A DNA stretch of 64,000 nt from Neurospora tetraspora (GCF_033439725.1 NW_026944383.1:5270001-5334000), one strand, 5' to 3'; numbered from the stretch's first letter, positions 1 to 12,650 are shown. Notes: generated by a model not told the origin, from the letters alone. Program-made: numbers and translations.

Positions 1-1053
1 ATTTACCCCGCTAACCATATTCTATATTAATTATTCTATTAACCGAACTATGGACTAGTATTCTTATTATTAAAAACTATAGGAAGCCGTTTTCAACATT
101 AGTAGATTAACCTAACTAATAGTTAAAATAAACAAGAAAATAATTACTAAAGCGGAAATCAAAAGGTTAATTATAAAATATAATCTTTTTAGTAGGCTAT
201 ACTAACGTAATTTCTCCCTAGTACCTAAGAAGTACTACGATTTTAATAATTATATATTTGGTCAATAATTTAAGGAAGTAAAGAAAATTTACTTTAAAAA
301 TTATGAAAATATAAAGATATAGATTGAAATCAATAAAAACATCCCCTATTCTAAACGTAAACAAATCCTCAATTATATATAGGTTTATATTTATAAATTC
401 AATAAGAACGGGATATTTAATAAAGTAAAGATAAAATTCGTCGTAAGGGGTAACCAATAGAAGAAAATAGGAGTAAATACATACGTATCTACCCTAACTA
501 ATTGATTATTTCGTATTATTATCGCTCTCGCTACCCGTCTTAATTTTAAATTTATTTAATACAACGTAATTAACGCTTTCGTAAATACTTACCTTAATAA
601 GGAGATTTATATACGTATACTACTAAGGTATTGAATACCCGGGAAAGTTTTTAAATTTATTAAGGCCCTATATAGTCTCCGATAAACTCCCTTATTATAG
701 TAAGGAAAATTAAGCGGGGTATTTAAATCGATAGAATTTAAAATAATCTCTAAAAACCCGTATATTATAAAAAGAAATAGTATTCTTATATTATATTACG
801 TCGATAATATCGTTTTTACATTCAATAAAAGTAAAATAGAGGAAATTAAAAAGTATACAATAGAATTATAATTATAATATTACTTAATAGGAGGAGATGA
901 ATTCCAATAGTTTTTAAGTACTAAAATTATATGTAATTGAAATTAAGGGAAAATCTAATTATTTTAAAAGGTATATATTAATAAAATTATTAAACTATTT
1001 AAATTTAACTACTACCTAACTTTAATACTTATAAAATATAAAGAATTAGTTCT

Positions 1054-1598
1054 TGTTTGCTGCGGTGCCCTGACTGGCCTATAATGATAGCACCAGTACA
1101 AGGTTGCTACAGTGAACTATGCACTTGTAGCAGAGCGGAGCGGAAGCGGTAGGAAGTACGACAGCAATGCTGAAGGAAGCAGCGTAGTTGCAAGTACAAT
1201 AAAAGGATGTTGTAAAAGAGGTCTTAGAGAGGACTCTGCTCTCAAGACAGAAGATTACAGTGGACTCTGCACTGTGAGAAAAGACTATATTGTATTGCTT
1301 GACTTGTGCTTGCTTGCTTGCTTAAGGAGTGACGAACTGAAGGAGAGGAGAGGTCTCTATATACATGGACACTAAGCATCTAGAAGCTTCTGTTGAATCC
1401 TGTGATGACAAATCAGTCTGGAAGAAATGCTAGCTAAGTTATAAGACTCTAGAATACAGTGGCAAAACCTCTTGTATTCTAGTACATTCTGTGGGGACTG
1501 AGTCAACTGATTCCGTAGAAGGAATAGTTCAACTAGCCTTCTATACTACAAGGTAGTACAAGGCAGTTACAAGGCACAGTACTAGCCACACGTTAACA
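1054..1598 (+). repeat. Solo LTR inserted in the Copia fossil
   Basis: This is a 545 bp block of ordinary GC content inside AT-rich Copia sequence. It begins TGTTTGCTG, ends GTTAACA (TG..CA ends with TGTT/AACA inverted termini) and is flanked on both sides by the 5-bp duplication GTTCT (1049-1053 and 1599-1603). A TATA-like stretch lies near 1355-1365, as expected for an LTR promoter. No internal retroelement sequence is present, so it is a solo LTR left by LTR-LTR recombination. Its parent family is not identifiable here. It looks whole and shows no RIP bias, so it is younger than the Copia host. Confidence 0.85.
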
Positions 1599-2475
1599 GT
1601 TCTATATAAAGATATTATTAATTACGTAAAGATACGAGCGTACTAAATTAATATAGGTTCTTTATTATACGTAGTAGTTAATATTTAATTAAATATTACG
1701 TTCTCATTCAATAAATTAACTAAATATAATTATAATCCTAATTCTATTTATTTCACGGCGAACGAGAAGGTTATACAATATTTAGAGATAATAAAAATAT
1801 AAGTACTCTACTTTAGCGGGAATAATAAATTCGAAATTGCCTCTAATATTTCGTTTACTAATAATAAGAATGATTATAAAAGTTCTTAACAATTTACAAT
1901 TAAACTATATAGCGGTTTAATTTATTAGGGAGTAACTAAATAGATTGCGGTTACTACGTTAATAATAGAAGTAGAACTATACGTAATTAAAAAAGTAACT
2001 AAAAAAACCCTCTTTATAAACCGATTCATATTAATATTAAGGGTAAAGTTACTAGAGAATCCTATTCCTATTCTATATTATAATAATTAATAAATAATTA
2101 AGGTACTTATAGAAGAGATTCCTACCTTTAGTATAAAGATAAGGTACGTAAATATTTATAGATATTAATTAAGGGGAGAGATTTTTGAGAAAAACACGTT
2201 TAACATTAAGTATTTAGAAATAAAGTCAATGCTAGTAAATAGATTGATAAAGGTACTAAGAATTCTAGAGTATAGGAGATTTAGGGATTTGTTAAGTATA
2301 GTTGAGGTATTACTACGAGAAAGTAGCGGAGGAGGAAATAATCCAGTACCAGGAGAAGTAGATTTCGATGATTTAAATAAAATATTAGGATTGGAGATAT
2401 AAAACGACGAGAGCAATGTATAAATAGCTTCACTTTTAACCTTAAAGAGGAAAAAGAGGTTTGCAAGTGAGGGGG

Positions 2476-2634
2476 TGTATTAGATTTTAGGGTAGTATTC
2501 TAGCTACATGTAGACTAGATGCTAGAGTCCTAGCTCCTTAATTTAATAGGTCTTGGCAAATATAGGTTACTCCCAAAACCTCTATACCTTCTAAAGAGAG
2601 CGTTCGAATTAGATATACACAGAATCAATCAATC
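2476..2634 (+). repeat. 3' LTR of the Copia fossil
   Basis: A purine tract ending in five Gs (2471-2475) directly precedes TGTATTAG, and the block ends in a run of AATCA just before normal-GC host DNA. The length of about 159 bp is short but within the Copia range. The right boundary is inferred from the composition change and the terminal CA. The matching 5' LTR and target duplication lie outside the window. Confidence 0.6.
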
Positions 2635-2732
2635 ACCAGTAAATCTGATACCTGCATGATGCCCCTGGTCGCCGTTGAGTTCCTGGCTGGGTTGGGTGTA
2701 CAAATGCAGATTGGATTGCATGCCATTCAGAT

Positions 2733-2800
2733 GTGTGCTCCATATCGGCTAGCGATCCCGGCATCCGGGAAGGTTCAATCCCTTGCGAGGCCCTTGCTTG
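2733..2800 (+). other. tRNA-like relic (possible SINE or tRNA pseudogene)
   Basis: The plus strand contains a B-box-like GGTTCAATCCC (about 2773-2783) preceded by a GGCTAGCGAT stretch and a CCCGG..CCGGG hairpin. The order and spacing resemble the D-arm, anticodon arm and T-arm of a glutamate-type tRNA. The T stem has a mismatch and the anticodon loop is too short, so this is not a functional tRNA. It lies in the 3' flank of the truncated gene next door. Confidence 0.25.
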
Positions 2801-2932
2801 ATAGCTGAACATCATGGGGTTTGTATGTAGCGCAGTGGTCATGTGAGTGAAAGATAACATCTAGGAAAACCCGCTCTAAACCATTTAGGCACTGCCAGGC
2901 TAGGTAACAAGTGAGGCCAAGCTTGCACTTAC

Positions 2933-3513
2933 ACTCCCTTCAACAACCCCTCGCACTCGGCAAGATATTTCTTTTGGATCTTCTCTTCGTCCGCGAACGC
3001 TTCTTCTTGTGTCTCGGCGAACCCGCTAACATGCTGCAGGTACTGGAACCCGTTTTGATCGAGAGTGAAACTCTCCTCGTCGCCCGTCACGTCGGTAACG
3101 GTGGTCGTAACGGGCAACATGGGTCGTTTGTTGGTGACTTGGTCCCTAGAAGTGGTGGAGGACAAGGGTGATGATGATCGTCAGCGTTTAACATGGAAGG
3201 TGGATGGTCTAGACTTGGGCTGGGTAGGGGTTCATGACGTGGTTGTCATGAAGTAGGTAGAAAAGGGGAGATAGGCTCGTGGGTTTGGTTGTGGAGTTCA
3301 TCAACGCGTGTGTGCCTTTTCAACGCTGCTCCTGAGTGATGACCCCCTTTTTCCAATTGTTGAAAGGACACTAAATAGTGTGTGATAAGACATAAGAAAC
3401 GGGTCTCCATACTTTCCGACGTAGACTGGCATTGGAGCACCTCCGTCTCCTGGATCATTGTAGTAGTTGATCGTGGTTATAAGATCATGGCGTGCTGCCT
3501 TTTCGATCTCCAT
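2933..3513 (-). pseudogene. 5' exons of an AsaB/GA4-desaturase-like (CmcJ-type) gene, 3' part missing
   Basis: Two minus-strand exons join in frame. Exon 1 (3513-3413) starts MEIEKAARHD and contains TTINYYNDPGDGGAPMPVYVGK. Intron 1 (3412-3146) runs GTATGG..CTAG. Exon 2 (3145-2933) contains TVTDVTGDEESFTLDQNGFQ and ends before a GTAAGT donor. NYY.D, YVGK, V.D..G.E..FTLD..GFQ and the final E..LLK are the hallmark N-terminal blocks of the fungal family called 7alpha-cephem-methoxylase P8/asaB hydroxylase-desaturase (about 280-300 aa). The downstream exons, with the GASR-FDHT region and the putative catalytic part, are absent: sequence after the donor shows no match before the Copia LTR begins at about 2634. 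I infer that the gene was cut off by rearrangement or transposon insertion. About 104 residues remain. A Harbinger terminal repeat begins 276 bp upstream of the start codon, so promoter and 3' end are both bounded by transposons. Confidence 0.7.
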
Positions 3514-3788
3514 GTTGTATTCTCGTTGGTTTGGCTGGTGAACTGTCGATTCTGTCTGACTTCCTGGAGTACCTATTGAAACGATGCTGAACTGAGATAT
3601 AAGATGCTCAGAGTGGCAAAAATGTTTCTTCTGTTCAGGTTTGGGCCGGCTATGTTGAACCGAGCTTGGTTGTACTAATCTCTTCCGAGTCCGAATCACT
3701 CGGCCTATGACCGAGCTTGGGAGAGCCCCGCACGAGAGATCCTTCATGATAGGCTGTTTGGACTATTGAGTGAAGTCGGTATGTATGT

Positions 3789-3809
3789 GGGCGTGTTTGG
3801 TTCAACCAA
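3789..3809 (+). repeat. Left terminal inverted repeat of the Harbinger element
   Basis: The 21-bp end begins GGGCGTGTTTGGTTCAACC. It is the exact reverse complement of 17021-17041, and both copies continue with a C/TAAAA stretch. Preceded by TGT. Confidence 0.8.
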
Positions 3810-3882
3810 CAAAACAAAAGTTTGTATAGGAAAATTATCCCTATTAGCCAACAGACTGTAAATATCAATATTAATCCGGCGT

Positions 3883-3930
3883 CGGACCCCCTTTACCCCC
3901 TATAACCCCCTTATAACCCCCCTATAAGTT
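3883..3930 (+). repeat. Short tandem repeat with a CCCCCTATAA unit
   Basis: Four imperfect units of about 11 bp with a CCCCCTATAA core lie just inside the left end of the Harbinger element. They could be subterminal transposase-binding repeats, but this is inferred only from position. Confidence 0.5.
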
Positions 3931-4149
3931 GAATGCAGTAGGCTCTTGGCCGTACTTCCCCTATATATAGCTTGCATATGCTTGTATAAGGCCTTATCAA
4001 CTTCCTAATCTGGTATAGTAATAATTTATTCTATTAATTTCTATTTTAATGAGTTAGGGTATAAAGATAGAGTATTTTGTTAATTAATAGGGGTATTGAA
4101 TTAGGTTAGGCTAAGTATTAGGTTAGAAATTAATACCTTGCAGAAACTC

Positions 4150-5455
4150 CTATCGAATTTCGTTTTTTATTATAAATATTTAATAAAACGAAACACCCTA
4201 ATATAGATCCTATTCGATAGCGTATCTTTACGTTCTTAATAGCTATACTTTTGGCTGTCGCCGCTGTTATTTAAACTATCCGCCTTTGAGGGAGCGACGA
4301 AATAATATATAGATAGGTCTATACTGATAAAAACGAAAGCGAGGCGGTTATTCGTAATACCTTCTACCTTAACTGTGAAATTAAATTATTTAATTTATAC
4401 CGTATACAGTATTAACCCTTTATTTAATTAGTTATTTAAATATCCGAATAAACTATTATATATAATATAAAAATAATATTCTTTAAATAGAAATTTATAA
4501 CCTTTTTATATATATATACTTACAATAAAACTTAGCGGGATATAGCTTATCGATTTAGTTATAATATTAAAACTATTAGCTGTAATTTCTATAAGATCTT
4601 TAATACTATAATCGTTTTATATTATTATATTATTAAATTTCCTCTTCTAAATACGGTATACGATTTAGAATACGTAGCGTTAGTATTATATCTTAAAGAT
4701 TATTTAGGCGCGGTCGACAATACTTTAATTTATATACAAATATATAAATCCGAGGCTGAAATATAGCGGGGTCGAAAGGGCTATATATATTAGAACGTTA
4801 TAATTGCCATTGGTTTAAACAGTCTTGTTACGTATATTCTACCGGAGGTAGAAAGATTAATATACAATTTTAGAATTATACGATTAATATTTAATATAAA
4901 CAATTTTGAGGTTTTAAATAGTAAATTTTACATTAATAACGCAGAGTATTATATACGACGCAGTATTCTTATCCTATACCTAGCAATTCAATATTATTTT
5001 AATAAATAGAGGGAAGGTAGTAATCGATTAAAGATACGGAAGGAGTTATTTAATTTAAAGCATTCGAAGTATTATATAAAGATTGAAATTACAATTAGTA
5101 TATTAAAGAGGAAATAGAAAATTATAAGGTCAATAGCGCCCGAATACGATATTAGAATTTAAATAAATATTATATTTACTATTATTACGCTTTATAATTA
5201 AATTAAACGTATTGATCCCAACGGTTTAGACATTAAAACCGATAATAAAAATAAAATAATTAACAATAATTACAGTTACATTCGAAATAATAATAACGAG
5301 GATAAAGTTATAATTAGTATAAAGATTAAATAAGATAAAAGGATGGTAGGGTTTAGGAATATATTCGCTTAGAGAATATAGGAGGATTATTATTATTACA
5401 AGCGGGTAGAGAAGGTCCGCCGGGTACAGCGTAAATAAATCAAGTAAATATAGCA
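4150..5455 (+). pseudogene. PIF/Harbinger transposase relic (DDE superfamily 4)
   Basis: In plus-strand frames, blocks of the Harbinger nuclease domain appear in canonical order. A K-D-x-x-G-A-x-D-x-T-x-I block around the first catalytic Asp lies near 4690-4740. An R-x-R-K-G-Y-I-x-x-N-V block is near 4766-4800. A Y-x-x-x-x-Y-L-x-x-x-Y block around 4970-5000 precedes E-L-F-N-L-K-H-S near 5045-5070. An F/I-x-I-L-K-R-K block, the family's E-R-T/A-F-G-x-L-K-K-R-F equivalent, is at about 5090-5120. A tail with W/R-I-x-E-D-Y follows. Reading requires several frame changes and passes stop codons, and composition is RIP-like, so it cannot encode an active transposase. Start and end are approximate. 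The second, Myb/SANT-type ORF of Harbinger elements was not recognised. Confidence 0.65.
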
Positions 5456-7476
5456 AGTACAGTAACGATGATTTATTTATATTATAATTACTTTTCTATC
5501 TTTTATTTAAACGCCGATATAATAATATTATTCTATTCGTTAAATTAAATTAAATCGATTAATACTAATTATACATATTTTAATATTAAATTAAAAGAAT
5601 AATTAATATATAAATATCGACCCTTTATATAGGATCAAAGTTTATATTCTATAGTCGCGGGATTATATCGTTATATTTACCCTACATTTATAATTTTATT
5701 ACCCGCTAAAGCCTTAATTTTATTAAATTTTATTGCCTGCTAAAGCCTAAATTTCAATTTAGTACAATTCGAACTTTAGAATATTTCGTATTTAATATAA
5801 TTAACCCCTATATTTCCTTATAATAATAATATTACGTTATAATAATATAATTATACTCTACAATATAATTTTTTAATTATAATACATACAAATACGAAAA
5901 TAAGAGTAATAGAATCAAATTAACAAAAGTTATTAAATAATATAAAAAGATTACAATATTTCCTAACGAAGTAAAACTTAAACTTAATTTTAAGAAATAA
6001 GTACCAGCGCATCCTCGAAATTAAGTATTATGTTAAATAATTATTTTACTAATAATATCTTCGCTTTAAATATATTAACGAACGCTACCATATATATTAG
6101 ATCTTTCTTTAATTTGCTAATCAATTACTACTTTTTATTCTTACGTATCCTCTTTAATAAAAGTACAATTAAAGTAATTAATATATAAAAAAAGTTAAAA
6201 GAGGTGAAACTAGAGGAAGTTATAATTATAATAATTTAACGACCGATAGTTAGGTAAGCGAAGATTCGAATCTTTGGTAGAGGGTTTTAAATTTAATATT
6301 AATAAAAGAAGCAAACCGATTTATATTAGCGGTATGGATTATTCTCTTTTTAATTAGCCAGCGGACTTCGACTTCCTCCTCTTCTTTAATATCATTATTT
6401 AAATCCTCTTTAATTTTATCACTACTATTAAGGGGTATATTATCGACTTTTAAATACCAGTTGCACCGCTTCTTCTTATTACTACGAAAATCGTTTTATA
6501 ATACTTTTCACTTAATTACTACTATAAAATTCTTAATCCTTATATACGTTGTAAAACGGTTATAAATATTAATAATATATTTACTTATTACTTAATTAAT
6601 AATAAAGAGTAATACCATTTTCTTACGGTTTTTTATAAGGGTCGTTTTTAATTAGTTCGCCTTAGGTCTATTGGCTAAGAAGGTTGCCTATATATCTTTA
6701 TAAATATTAAAAAGATTAATCATTTTGTTAAACAATACCCCCATTTTATATATAAAGCTTAATTATAACCGATAATTAAGCTTTAATATATTTTAACAAT
6801 TATATGCCCACGAGCGAATCTAATTTTAACTAGGGTATTTAGTACATATAGTTATAAGCGCCTTATCGAAAACTACTATTAATTTCTTCCCTTTAAAACT
6901 TTAAAAGGGCGCTTATTCCTTTTGAATATTCGTTAAGAAAGTAACAAACCACTTCGTTTAATTAATAAATTATTTCGGGGACCTAATTTTTTTAAAAGGT
7001 AAAAATTCATCGTCGGATAAAGCAAGCTTAATATTATACTCATCCTTAATAGTAACGGCGGTAGAAATAATAGCAATGAAAATAATAATAGAGGAGGGAT
7101 TAATTTAAATAGAGCGGTTAATAAGGGTAAATTAAAATTAAAGAATTATAACCTTTAATTAAAGAGATAATATTAGAGTTACAAAATAATTTACTCCCAG
7201 TTGCCCGGGTGGCCAGTTTAGGCGAATAAGTAGTATTTAATTAATTCTAATACTAATTCGCCGTAGAATAATCGGAATTAGCTAGGACCGGTTAATATAT
7301 AGTATTGGAGTTGGGCTATTAATCAATTAGTTAGAAGGGTAGATTAAGGAAGTTAGGTAAAAGGAGGAAAGTATAGTGGAAGCGCTAGTTATACGTCCAT
7401 AATATTATATTTTTAAATATTAGGGTAATTAGACAGTATAAAACCAAATTCTTTCAATTCGGGATAAATCTTATAA
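5456..7476. other. AT-rich RIP-type DNA, remainder of Harbinger interior, no gene recognised
   Basis: CA and TG dinucleotides are rare and TA is very frequent. The minus strand between about 7100 and 6200 has longer semi-open stretches with an acidic run (E-E-E-E-V-E-V type, near 6370-6390), but no family motif was recognised. If the Harbinger element had its usual second DNA-binding ORF, it should lie here. Confidence 0.5.
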
Positions 7477-7743
7477 TTTATCACGGGGCGAGAGGGCGCC
7501 GTTAGGGGTAGGGTAAGATGTACGTTATTATACGAAGGAGAGAAAGGCAAGTATACGTGGAGGACTAGCTATATAGGCGAGAGCCCAACAGGCTAGTCCG
7601 TGCGCACGCACGTAAGGCTACACGTAACTAGAGTATATAACTAATATATAAATATATAGCTCTGGACTATAGTACCAGCTCTGGCATAGCATATATATAG
7701 TCAATGCAGTACAACCACATTATAGGCTAGCCCTATAATACTA
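7477..7743 (-). repeat. 3' LTR of the minus-strand Gypsy fossil
   Basis: Direct repeat of 16005-16271, of equal length. Its ends carry an imperfect TATCAC..GTGATA-type inverted match. The polypurine tract (AGAGGGG on the minus strand, about 7744-7750) lies immediately inside, which identifies this copy as the 3' LTR. The terminal two or three bases are uncertain. Confidence 0.7.
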
Positions 7744-10559
7744 TCCCCTCTCAAAAGAAGCTCGTAGAACTAAAAAAAAAATCTATATATACGCATAATA
7801 ATAAACTCATCCCTTTATATTATTCTATTATAATCTACAAACTACGTTGGAAGTAACTTTCCTAACCAAATATCTATCAAACGTCGTACAACCCTACTAA
7901 ATACCAAATACAACTTATCCTCCACTTCCTTACTAACCGTAATATTAGCCCTAACTATCGTAACCGAATCTAGGAGCGGCCCCGTTATATCGATAACCAA
8001 AGCAGTTTCTTATTAGAAGCGGGCAGAACATCAACGCGGAGGCTCAGGAGCGGGAACGGGAGCGGGAACGTCGAATACGAAGCGGTATAAAAGGTTCTAG
8101 ACCTCTAAAGGGACCAGCTTATCCAAATTCTCACAATAAAACTACTACAAGCAATACTCACAATCTATAACATTACTAACGGGCTCCCAAATCAGGTTCC
8201 CAATCTTCCACTTAACGTAGTAATACCAATATAAATTACCGCCCAACTAAACGCAATCAATAAACTTCTTAAAAGCCCATTCCTCGTATTTCTCCTAATC
8301 ATCCATTCGAATCATAACGCAACCATCATTTACCCGAACATCTAATAACGTACTCTATCCTAGCAATCCCTTACCAAACCATAACTACACTATAGAAATA
8401 TAAAAGACTAATAAACACTTTATATTAATTAATAGAGCGAAATAAACAATATAAAACTCAACTCGAATAACCTTGAACAATCCTTCCCAACGAAGTAAAA
8501 ACTTTATATAAGGGCGACTATTAACGAAATTAATCGTATTCAACAAAACCATATCGCCAACGCAATACTTAAAGGAATCAACGCGTTTCTTATTAACGTT
8601 ATCCTCGTACCGTTCCTAAATATAACGAATTTACTAGACTACAAAATCCCAAATCTTCTAAAAACAATCCGCTAACTCTAAAACCTTATAATATTCTTTC
8701 AACTAGGCTGGTAATAAATCGGGGGGAGAGGGGGGGGGTAACGTACGAAGCTCGGTACCCATCCATAAATAATAACCGTAATTAATAAAAAAGGGGGAAA
8801 TACCCGTCGACGATAATACAATATTATTACTAACGAATTCTATAATTACTAACTACTTCGCCCAATCTATTTATACCTAATTAATATAAAGCTATAAAAG
8901 CTACTCTATCTCGGCGTTAATCCGTTCAGGCTAAGTATTAATTTAAAAGTAGAAAGTAAAAATCAATTTACAAATAATAAATAATCTTTTACAAAGGGTA
9001 GACCAAAAATATAATATAAACTAAATACCTCTATCGGATAGGACGGTATTTAGTAAACTATAAATTAAATAAATATAATCTATAAAATGGTCCGCGAACT
9101 CCTTAACTTCCAAAATTATAATTAAAATATAATAGTGTATTTTAATTAAACAATCGACGACGACGGCAATATATTTAAAAATTTAACCGAAGTAAGTACT
9201 TTCCGGCAACGGAATAACGTAATCGATTATAACGTCCTTCCATAGTACTAGGGATATAGCTACAAGTTTAAAATAACTAGCGGAACCTTATTTAATTAAT
9301 TTAATCTTTACGCAAAGAAGGCATCCCTTATAAAAAATCCTCACGTCGTTATACATACCTTCCTAATAGAACTCGCATTATAAAAACTCGTAAATAATAT
9401 CGCAGCCAAAATAGCCTGCGCCCTGGGAATTATATTAGTAATTAATTAACTAAAATTAAAACTTCTTATTATAAAAGTTAATAATAATTCTATCCTGCTA
9501 TTTCGTAATATTCTTAACGATACAATACTCTAAAAAGGTATAATAGAAAACCTTTCCGATTATTAACGGCTACTAGCGCCTTACCTTATCCGTTAAATAA
9601 AAAACCAATTTCTATAAAAAAACGGAAATCTCGTAACTTACCCGGATTAAATCGTTGGTCAACTTATTATCGAAATCGTATATACCCAACAAGTATAAAA
9701 AGTAGTTAATAACGGGGTCTTCTTTAAAAGAATAACCGTACTTAAACTATAAACGGTCTAATAAAGCCTGCTTATATACTACGAATTTATCGTCTTCTGT
9801 ATTATTAAAGTAATAGTTTAATTTACGGTTTGATATATTTAAGTAAATGTTCTTAGAGCCCAATATATACTTAATTAGGAAATTAAAACGGGATGAGAAT
9901 TAAAACTACCGTATATAACGTTAGGTAAACTATTTACAGATTATAAAAGTCTATAAATTCTTATAATTTATTAAAATATTAAAAGTGTATTAAATACATT
10001 CGAATTCTAGCTTCTACTCCTCTAATACTTTAATAATAGCGAATAATTCCTTATTATATACGTCGTAATTACATTCCTAAGAAATATATTTAGCCGAAAA
10101 GTAGGTAACGGAATAAAAAACGCTATCGTTATCGTATTATAATAAAATACCGCCGGCGGCCTAATTAGAAATATCTATTTCGACGATAATTCTTTTAATT
10201 TAATTATAAATCCTTAATACAAATCCTTCGATAAAGGCCTTCTTTAAGGATTCGAAAACTCTCTAATAATTATTATTTTAAATCCAAACCGTATCTTTCT
10301 TAATAAATTCGTAAAATAGGGTCGCTATAATCAAAAATTCCTTTATAAAATATCGGTAGAAATTTACAAAAGCCAAAAAGAATTATAAAAACTTCTTAAA
10401 TTCGGAAGCCTACTACTCCGTAACTACTTTAATTTTCTTTAAATCTATTTCGATACTACCTAGTATATATATATTGTCTTATTACGCTAAACTATAATAT
10501 AGTTCGCCCATATAGTAGAGGCCGTTAAGGCTTATTATAAAGGATGCTTTATTTATTCG

Positions 10560-12650
10560 AAGACGAAAGTATTATAACGAATTAAAGCTAGTTACTTAAA
10601 GCTAATACTAACTGCCTTTGTACCTTAGTATAATATTAATATTAATTATATCTTACCCCTCCTAGAGAATCTTTATTTAGGTTAGAAGTTTAAATATATC
10701 ATTATTATAGTAGATCGCTTTACTAAAATATAATATTATATTGCTACCGAGACTATAGAAGTAGAGGAATTTACTAATCGTTTTATCGATTATATATATA
10801 CTTTCTATAGCCTTCCCGATATTATAGTATTAAATAGAGGTTCCTAGTTTATATTAATATTCTAAACTACGATTTATAAAAGATTAGCTATTAAAAGACT
10901 ATTGAATTCCGCTTTCTACCCTTAAACGAATATTTAAATACAATATATTAACGTAAAAGTAAAATAATATTTATAAATATTTATAAATTAGGCGTGAATG
11001 GATTGGGCTCGTTAATCTTTGTTAATACAGTTTACGGGTATTAATATAATATTAAAAATTACGGGAGTAACCTCGTTCTTTATTAATTATAGTTTCTACC
11101 TTCGAATAAGTATTGAACTATCTTTAATTACGACGTTATAGCTATCCTTAGTTTAATAGAAAGAATATTTGAAAACTAACGAGCTGTTAGCCCGCTTTGA
11201 GGCTTTCTAGGACTACATTTAAACTTTAATTAAGAAAGTATAAAATTATTATAAATCTAACGCTAATAAAAACCGTTCGGACGTATTTAAATACTAGGTT
11301 AAGGATTTAATTATATTAAATACGACTAACCTTAGTAACCGCCGCCCTTATAATAAATTATATGCTCAATAGGAAGGCCCTTTCAAAATTAATTAGATTA
11401 AATCATATAATATTAAATTTATATTAGTTATTAATATAAAGTATTTATTAATATTTTATATATTAATAATTAAACCTTTCGGGGATGGTTTACCCGGTTA
11501 GGCCGATGTTTAAAAAGATATAAGGGCTAACAAGGGTAAAGTAATAACGAAAACCGACAATTATAAAGAAGTCGCCGAATAGGAATTCGACGAATTTTCA
11601 GTATATTAATAGAAGGGAAGTAATTATTATTAATTCTATATAGTTGTATAAACTTATTCTAACTTGGTTGAAAAAAACTATTAATTAATATAATTAACGT
11701 AAGGGAAGCTATTAAGACCTTCTATAGTAATTACTTTAACGCGCTAATTCTACCCGAAGTTAAACAATAGTTAGAGATCTAAATTATATTATAAGGGAGA
11801 GCGCCGCCTACTCTAGTACCCCGCTTATTAATAACGATTGTACTGCCTGCCTTAACGCCCCGCCCTATTATTACCGTTACTCTAACACCCTAATCGCCGG
11901 CCCTAATACCGCGACCCGCCCTAGTACCTATAGCGCCTATAATACTAAAGCCCTCTAAATGTATTGTAAATTTAAAGGAATAAATTAGCTTACTTGCGGA
12001 AGGTATTACACCCGGTCCGCTAATTAACCAATTAATAAGGGAAAACCCTAGCTAATTAATAGAGGAACTATTAATAAAGGATATAAAAAAGTTGGACGAT
12101 ATTTTTAGGTACCTCTTTAATAAACTATTAAAAATATATTAGGAGAGGAGGCTCCCTACGAAGAATGTAATAAATAAATTGGAAATAGGGACGCATGAAT
12201 AAAGAAATAATAATTAAAAACCGGGTAAAATTAGGGATATAAGGAGGATCTGGGAATTACGAGCAGAAGAATTCGAATAAACGTTTTAATTATAAATAGA
12301 ATTACGGATAGAAGAACTTAAAGATATGAATTAAATGATAATTTATTATTTTATATACATATAGATTTTGAAGTTCTAGAGCTTCTTTTGTAGAGAAGTA
12401 GTATTATAGGATTACTTATAATTACCTTATATATATACAGCTCCTGCTATAGGCAGTCGAACTTCGTGCCGTACTATTGCCGCCATTGGCTAATAGTACA
12501 TTACGTACATATGTACGTACAGGTTTAGCTCTAGGCATAGTTCAGCCCTACCCTATATCGCTAAACCTCTATACACCTCTCTCTTTCTCTCTTCGTATAA
12601 TTACGTATATCCCACCTACCTCCTGAACGTCGCCTTGTCCCGTGATACTT
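10560..12650 (+). mobile_element. 5'-truncated Ty3/Gypsy fragment with integrase and 3' LTR, nested in the minus-strand Gypsy
   Basis: Plus-strand sequence keeps the Gypsy integrase core (about 10640-10990) with V-D-R-F-T-K, D-R-G/N-x-x-F and S-x-x-Y-P-Q-T type blocks. This is followed by the family's C-terminal region and a P-rich stretch. A polypurine-like region and an LTR lie at 12399-12650. That LTR is a diverged relative, in inverted orientation, of the 267-bp LTRs at 7477 and 16005. The upstream half of the element (gag, protease, reverse transcriptase) is missing. A chromodomain-like segment near 11560-11640 is possible but weak. Broken by many changes. Confidence 0.65.
12399..12650 (+). 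repeat. 3' LTR of the plus-strand Gypsy fragment
   Basis: Starts TAGTATTATAGG after a purine-rich stretch. Shares with the flanking LTR family the CTCTTTCTCTCTTCGTATAA landmark and a CCCGTGATA end. Divergence from the 267-bp LTRs is clearly greater than those have from each other, so it is a related but separate subfamily. Confidence 0.55.

Larger units (their letters stand above)
1..2634 (+). mobile_element. Ty1/Copia retrotransposon fossil, 3' part (reverse transcriptase to 3' LTR)
   Basis: The plus strand keeps recognisable Copia pol landmarks in the right order. The conserved reverse-transcriptase region runs from about 360 to 850, with the family's Y-V-D-x-I-V type active-site block near 795-815. 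The RT-to-RNase H linker follows after the inserted solo LTR, from about 1620. The RNase H block with the S-T-E-A-E type motif is near 1940-1990, and the Copia C-terminal tail is around 2100-2300. A purine-rich tract abuts a TG-starting 3' LTR at 2476. The 5' part lies outside the window. The element is heavily decayed, with dozens of breaks and RIP-type base composition, so it is an old fossil. It ends directly against host DNA at about 2635. Confidence 0.85.

Noticed and set aside
1112-1375. Reading frame of 87 codons
   Set aside because: It falls inside the solo LTR and has no protein-like features.
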